64,000 nucleotides of DNA from Croceimicrobium sp965279135 (GTDB lineage Bacteria; Bacteroidota; Bacteroidia; Flavobacteriales; Schleiferiaceae): the NCBI GenBank assembly GCA_965279135.1, contig OZ257133.1, positions 1,798,001 through 1,862,000 of the forward strand. Reading direction: 5' to 3'. The notes beneath the pieces were generated by a model. It saw nothing but the letters and a program-made list of their open reading frames with translations, was not told where the DNA came from and ran no database searches. The position numbers were made by a program, and so were the translations under genes. Of the stretch, positions 61,364-64,000 are shown in pieces. The stretch's first letter is position 1, and every line of letters starts with the position of its first letter.

Positions 61364-62475
61364 TTAGTAGATAGTACGCTGCGCTGTTAGTAGTAAGTAG
61401 AAAGTACTTTTTACTCTTAACTCCAATGTTTTTAGCTCCGGTTAATGATGATTGCAGGCTACCAAACTATGTTCTAAGGTCTAACAGTCTCAAGTCTCAA
61501 ATCTCACATCTAAACAGTAGCTAGTACGCTTCTCTATTAGTAGTTAGTAGATAGTACTTAATTCTCTTTACTCCAGTGCTTTTAGCTCCGGTTAATGCTC
61601 CTTGTTCGCTACCAAACTATGCTCCAAGTTCTAGGATCTCACAATCTCACATCTCACATCTAGTTTGTAGTTCGTACGCTTCGCTATTAGTAGTTAGTAG
61701 ATAGTACTTGATACTCTTAATAGCTATACTTGTAGCTTCGAGGAATGATGCCTACTAGCTACTAGGTTCTAAGTTCTTTTTACTTTTTGGTAGTTAGTAC
61801 GCTTCGCTATTAGTAGTTAGTAGATAGTACTTGATTCTCTTAAATCCAATGCTTATATATCCAATTTATAATTGTGGCTCGCTACCAAACTATGATCTAA
61901 GCTCTTAGCTCTTACAGTCTAAAATCTAATTATTAGCTAGTACGCTTCGCTGCTAGTAGTAAGTAGATAGTATTTGATTCTCTTAACTCCAATGTTTGTA
62001 GCTCCAACTATTGATCATTACACGCGACCAAACTATTCTCTATGCTCTAAGGTCTAACAGTCTCAAGTCTCAAGTCTCATATCTCACATCTAATTAGTAG
62101 CTAGTACGCTTTGCTATTAGTAGTAAGTAGAAAGTACTTAATCCTCTCAACTCCAATGCTTTTAGCTCCGGTTAATGATCGTTGCACGCTACCAGACTAT
62201 GCTCTAAGCTCTAACAGTCTCACATCCAATTAGTAGTAGGTACGCTACGCTATTAGTAGTTAGTAGATAGTACTTGATTCTCATAAAACCTATACTAGTC
62301 GCTTCGAGGAATGATGCCTACCAGCTACTAGGTTCTAGGTTCTCAGTTCTAGTTACTTTTTAGTAGTTAGTAGATAATACTTGATTCTCCTAACCCCAAT
62401 GCTATTAGCTCCGGTTATTGATTATGGCACACTACCAAACTATGTTCTAAGTTCCAGGTTCTCACCATCTCATCC
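61364..62475. repeat. Array of about eight diverged 120-165-bp tandem repeats
   Basis: The whole 1.1-kb stretch is repeats and holds no gene. A GTACGCT landmark recurs at about 61374, 61524, 61674, 61798, 61940, 62104 and 62240, with an eighth unit without it near 62365. Each unit has the word order ATTAGTAGTTAGTAGATAGTAC, TTGATTCTC, AACTCCAATGC, TTTTAGCTCCGGTTAATG, CTACCAAACTATG, CTCTAAGCTCTAACAGTCTC and CACATCTCACATCTAATTAG. (The first and sixth words together cover more than 20 bases of consensus and are diverged between units.) The spacing varies by deletion of whole words. It lies between convergent genes. Confidence 0.85.
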
Positions 62476-62488
62476 CTCCGTCCCCCCC

Positions 62489-62522
62489 AAAAAAAAACGC
62501 GCAGACCAAGGTCCACGCGCTT
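62489..62522 (-). terminator. Rho-independent terminator of the lipoprotein gene
   Basis: On the minus strand a GCGCGTGGACC / GGTCTGCGCG stem with a mismatch is followed by nine T residues (plus-strand A run 62489-62497). It sits 47 nt beyond the stop at 62569. Confidence 0.8.
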
Positions 62523-62568
62523 AAAACAACCAAATCTAAAGTAAAGGGGTTCTAAATATTTTTGGGGA

Positions 62569-63954
62569 TTAACATCCGGTTTTGCGAACGAAGTACACGC
62601 CGCCTTTGCGAGGGTTAATTCCTGATCCGTCGGTACCACCTACTGCAAGAGCAATGTAGTCTGAGAAGTATACCGAGACGTCTTTTACGTTAAATCCTGA
62701 GATGAAAGCATTGGTAGGAGGAACAAAATGTCCAACCAAATCAAATGCGTTCACCAAAGCTCCACCAGGGTAACCATGACCCGCGATGATCTTCAATCCG
62801 CCATCTCCGGCAGCAGCGTAAATCACTTTAGCTGAATTATCATGGGTAACGGCTAAGCAATAGTGTACCCCATTGCGAATGTGTCCGGAGAATTGTCCAT
62901 ATAAACCTTCTTCCGCCAAAGCAAGGAGATACTCAGTGCTTGTTACCGTTGAACCGGAGAAAGTGTAAGGAATAAAGGCCATTCCGCCACGCTCACGCTC
63001 TAGAGAAGGAATTCCACTTCCGTTGATATAATCGATTATGAAATGCATTGAGTTGGATACGGTTTGCGCGGTATTCATATCGCGACGGATTTGAACGCGA
63101 TCAGAAGCAGTACGATCAAATAAGGCATAATCCACATTTGATGGGCTGCTGTTAAAAGGATCTGCTTCAACGAAAATACCGTCGGTGATGGTCATTGCTT
63201 CAGATACGTTGGTAAGATTGTAATCTGTAACATAAAGTCCGCTCTGCGCATCACGAGTATTGGTAGCAATACCATTACCAGTTAGGATATAGTACTTCCC
63301 TGCGGAAGTAATGATGGCATTCGCACCATAACCGGGAAGAGGTAATTCTTTATATGCACCATGACTACGGAATTCATCATTGATGTAATCGTAAAGGATT
63401 TTACCTACGACTGCACCGCGGTGACCGTTTAGTACATAGTTACTAGCTGAAGGAGCTCTCTGCCCTACGGCAAAAATCTCATAGTTTCCAGTGAGGTTAT
63501 TACGATGAACCTCAGACTCATGCCAATCAGTATCATCGAAGTCAATGCGAGAAGTGTAGTGGTAAGTACCTCCTGAAAGTTTATAGGCTGAGATCGAACC
63601 GCCGTAGCGTCGTCCTTCTAAATGCCAGGTAACAAACACCATATCTCCTGAAGCGGTTACAGAAGTAGCCTGAGCTAAATCTGAGGTACCGGTGATAACT
63701 CCGCCCGGAGTTTCCTCGGTGAAGGCCAGATTAGCTGGAGCTTCAGCAAAATTGGTATAAGTGTAAATTAAGGTATGCGCGGCCTTACCATTAACGGTAA
63801 AGCTTTCGCCCATAGGCTTTAATTGACCGCTTAATGCAGCGCCAGAGGCCACTGAAATACGATCTTCTGCGTTTGGATCCTGTAGTGAGGATACATCACG
63901 GTTACAACTGGCTAAAAACGCGCCTGCTGCAAGGAGGTAGACTAACTTTTTCAT
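62569..63954 (-). CDS. Lipoprotein of unknown function (propeller-like)
   Basis: The 461-aa protein has a lipobox (LLAAGAFLASC, Cys17) and so is a lipoprotein. The mature chain has no enzyme motif that I recognise. Repeating strand patterns of about 45-60 residues with GxYYILTGNG, GLYVTDYN and GGVYFVRK-like ends suggest a beta propeller, as in many surface lipoproteins. The last residue is Cys (KTGC). A good terminator follows. It is followed upstream only by 46 nt to the window edge, with no -7 match seen. Confidence 0.75.
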   Translation of the reverse strand: MKKLVYLLAAGAFLASCNRDVSSLQDPNAEDRISVASGAALSGQLKPMGESFTVNGKAAHTLIYTYTNFAEAPANLAFTEETPGGVITGTSDLAQATSVTASGDMVFVTWHLEGRRYGGSISAYKLSGGTYHYTSRIDFDDTDWHESEVHRNNLTGNYEIFAVGQRAPSASNYVLNGHRGAVVGKILYDYINDEFRSHGAYKELPLPGYGANAIITSAGKYYILTGNGIATNTRDAQSGLYVTDYNLTNVSEAMTITDGIFVEADPFNSSPSNVDYALFDRTASDRVQIRRDMNTAQTVSNSMHFIIDYINGSGIPSLERERGGMAFIPYTFSGSTVTSTEYLLALAEEGLYGQFSGHIRNGVHYCLAVTHDNSAKVIYAAAGDGGLKIIAGHGYPGGALVNAFDLVGHFVPPTNAFISGFNVKDVSVYFSDYIALAVGGTDGSGINPRKGGVYFVRKTGC

Positions 63955-64000
63955 CGTACAACTTTTTGATTTTGGTATGTCCCTACTATACTCCCATCCT

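Noticed and set aside
61364..62475. CRISPR-like appearance of the repeat array
   Set aside because: Repeats are long, diverged and directly adjoining, with no uniform short repeat separated by unique spacers and no cas genes in the window.

Overview
The window looks like chromosomal DNA of a free-living, probably marine member of the Bacteroidota, most likely Flavobacteriales. Four features support this. There are four C-terminal type IX secretion (T9SS) sorting domains. The -7 promoter motif TAnnTTTG recurs just upstream of start codons. bshA (bacillithiol synthesis) is present, and so are lineage-typical genes such as the GH3/beta-lactamase fusion, DUF4105, YaiO and a split transketolase. 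A sulfotransferase in the polysaccharide locus fits a marine lifestyle. I see no transposase, phage gene, CRISPR array or tRNA.

Layout. 1-5.9 kb: the 3' end of a T9SS cargo gene, a SUI1/eIF1-like factor, then a tightly overlapping minus-strand operon (GH3/beta-lactamase, MORN-repeat protein, bshA, small membrane protein). 6.1-10.8 kb: uvrA with a LOG-family gene, then trxB with a clear terminator. 10.9-11.75 kb: four degenerate ~240-bp tandem units that carry decayed copies of the trxB 3' end. 11.75-12.8 kb: a 56-aa membrane protein gene, the RNase P RNA and an Smr-domain gene. 12.9-26.2 kb: two giant (about 2,200 aa) paralogous T9SS-exported surface proteins in tandem. 26.5-32.3 kb: a GNAT-like protein, an Omp85-type barrel, DUF4105, a MATE transporter and a membrane-anchored MutS-like ATPase.

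32.3-48.9 kb is an exopolysaccharide locus. It has five glycosyltransferases, an O-antigen ligase/polymerase, a flippase, a sulfotransferase, a priming sugar transferase, an outer-membrane TolC-like protein and a Wzc-like co-polymerase. A regulatory block (sigma-54 response regulator, Hpt protein, single receiver) is transcribed directly into the priming transferase, TolC-like and Wzc-like genes. The priming transferase carries a degenerate receiver domain with Glu at the phospho-acceptor position, and the Wzc-like protein has lost its kinase P-loop. This is the most coherent candidate for an under-described system in the window: phosphorelay-linked sulfated exopolysaccharide export.

48.9-56.6 kb: a T9SS LVIVD-type protein, parC, an unknown membrane protein, parE and ychF. 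56.8-61.4 kb: a split transketolase with a secreted von Willebrand A protein gene wedged between its halves, then a YaiO-like barrel. 61.4-62.5 kb: a gene-free array of about eight diverged 120-165-bp repeats. 62.6-64 kb: a lipoprotein gene.

All calls rest on reading the sequence and recalling family motifs; no database search was run.
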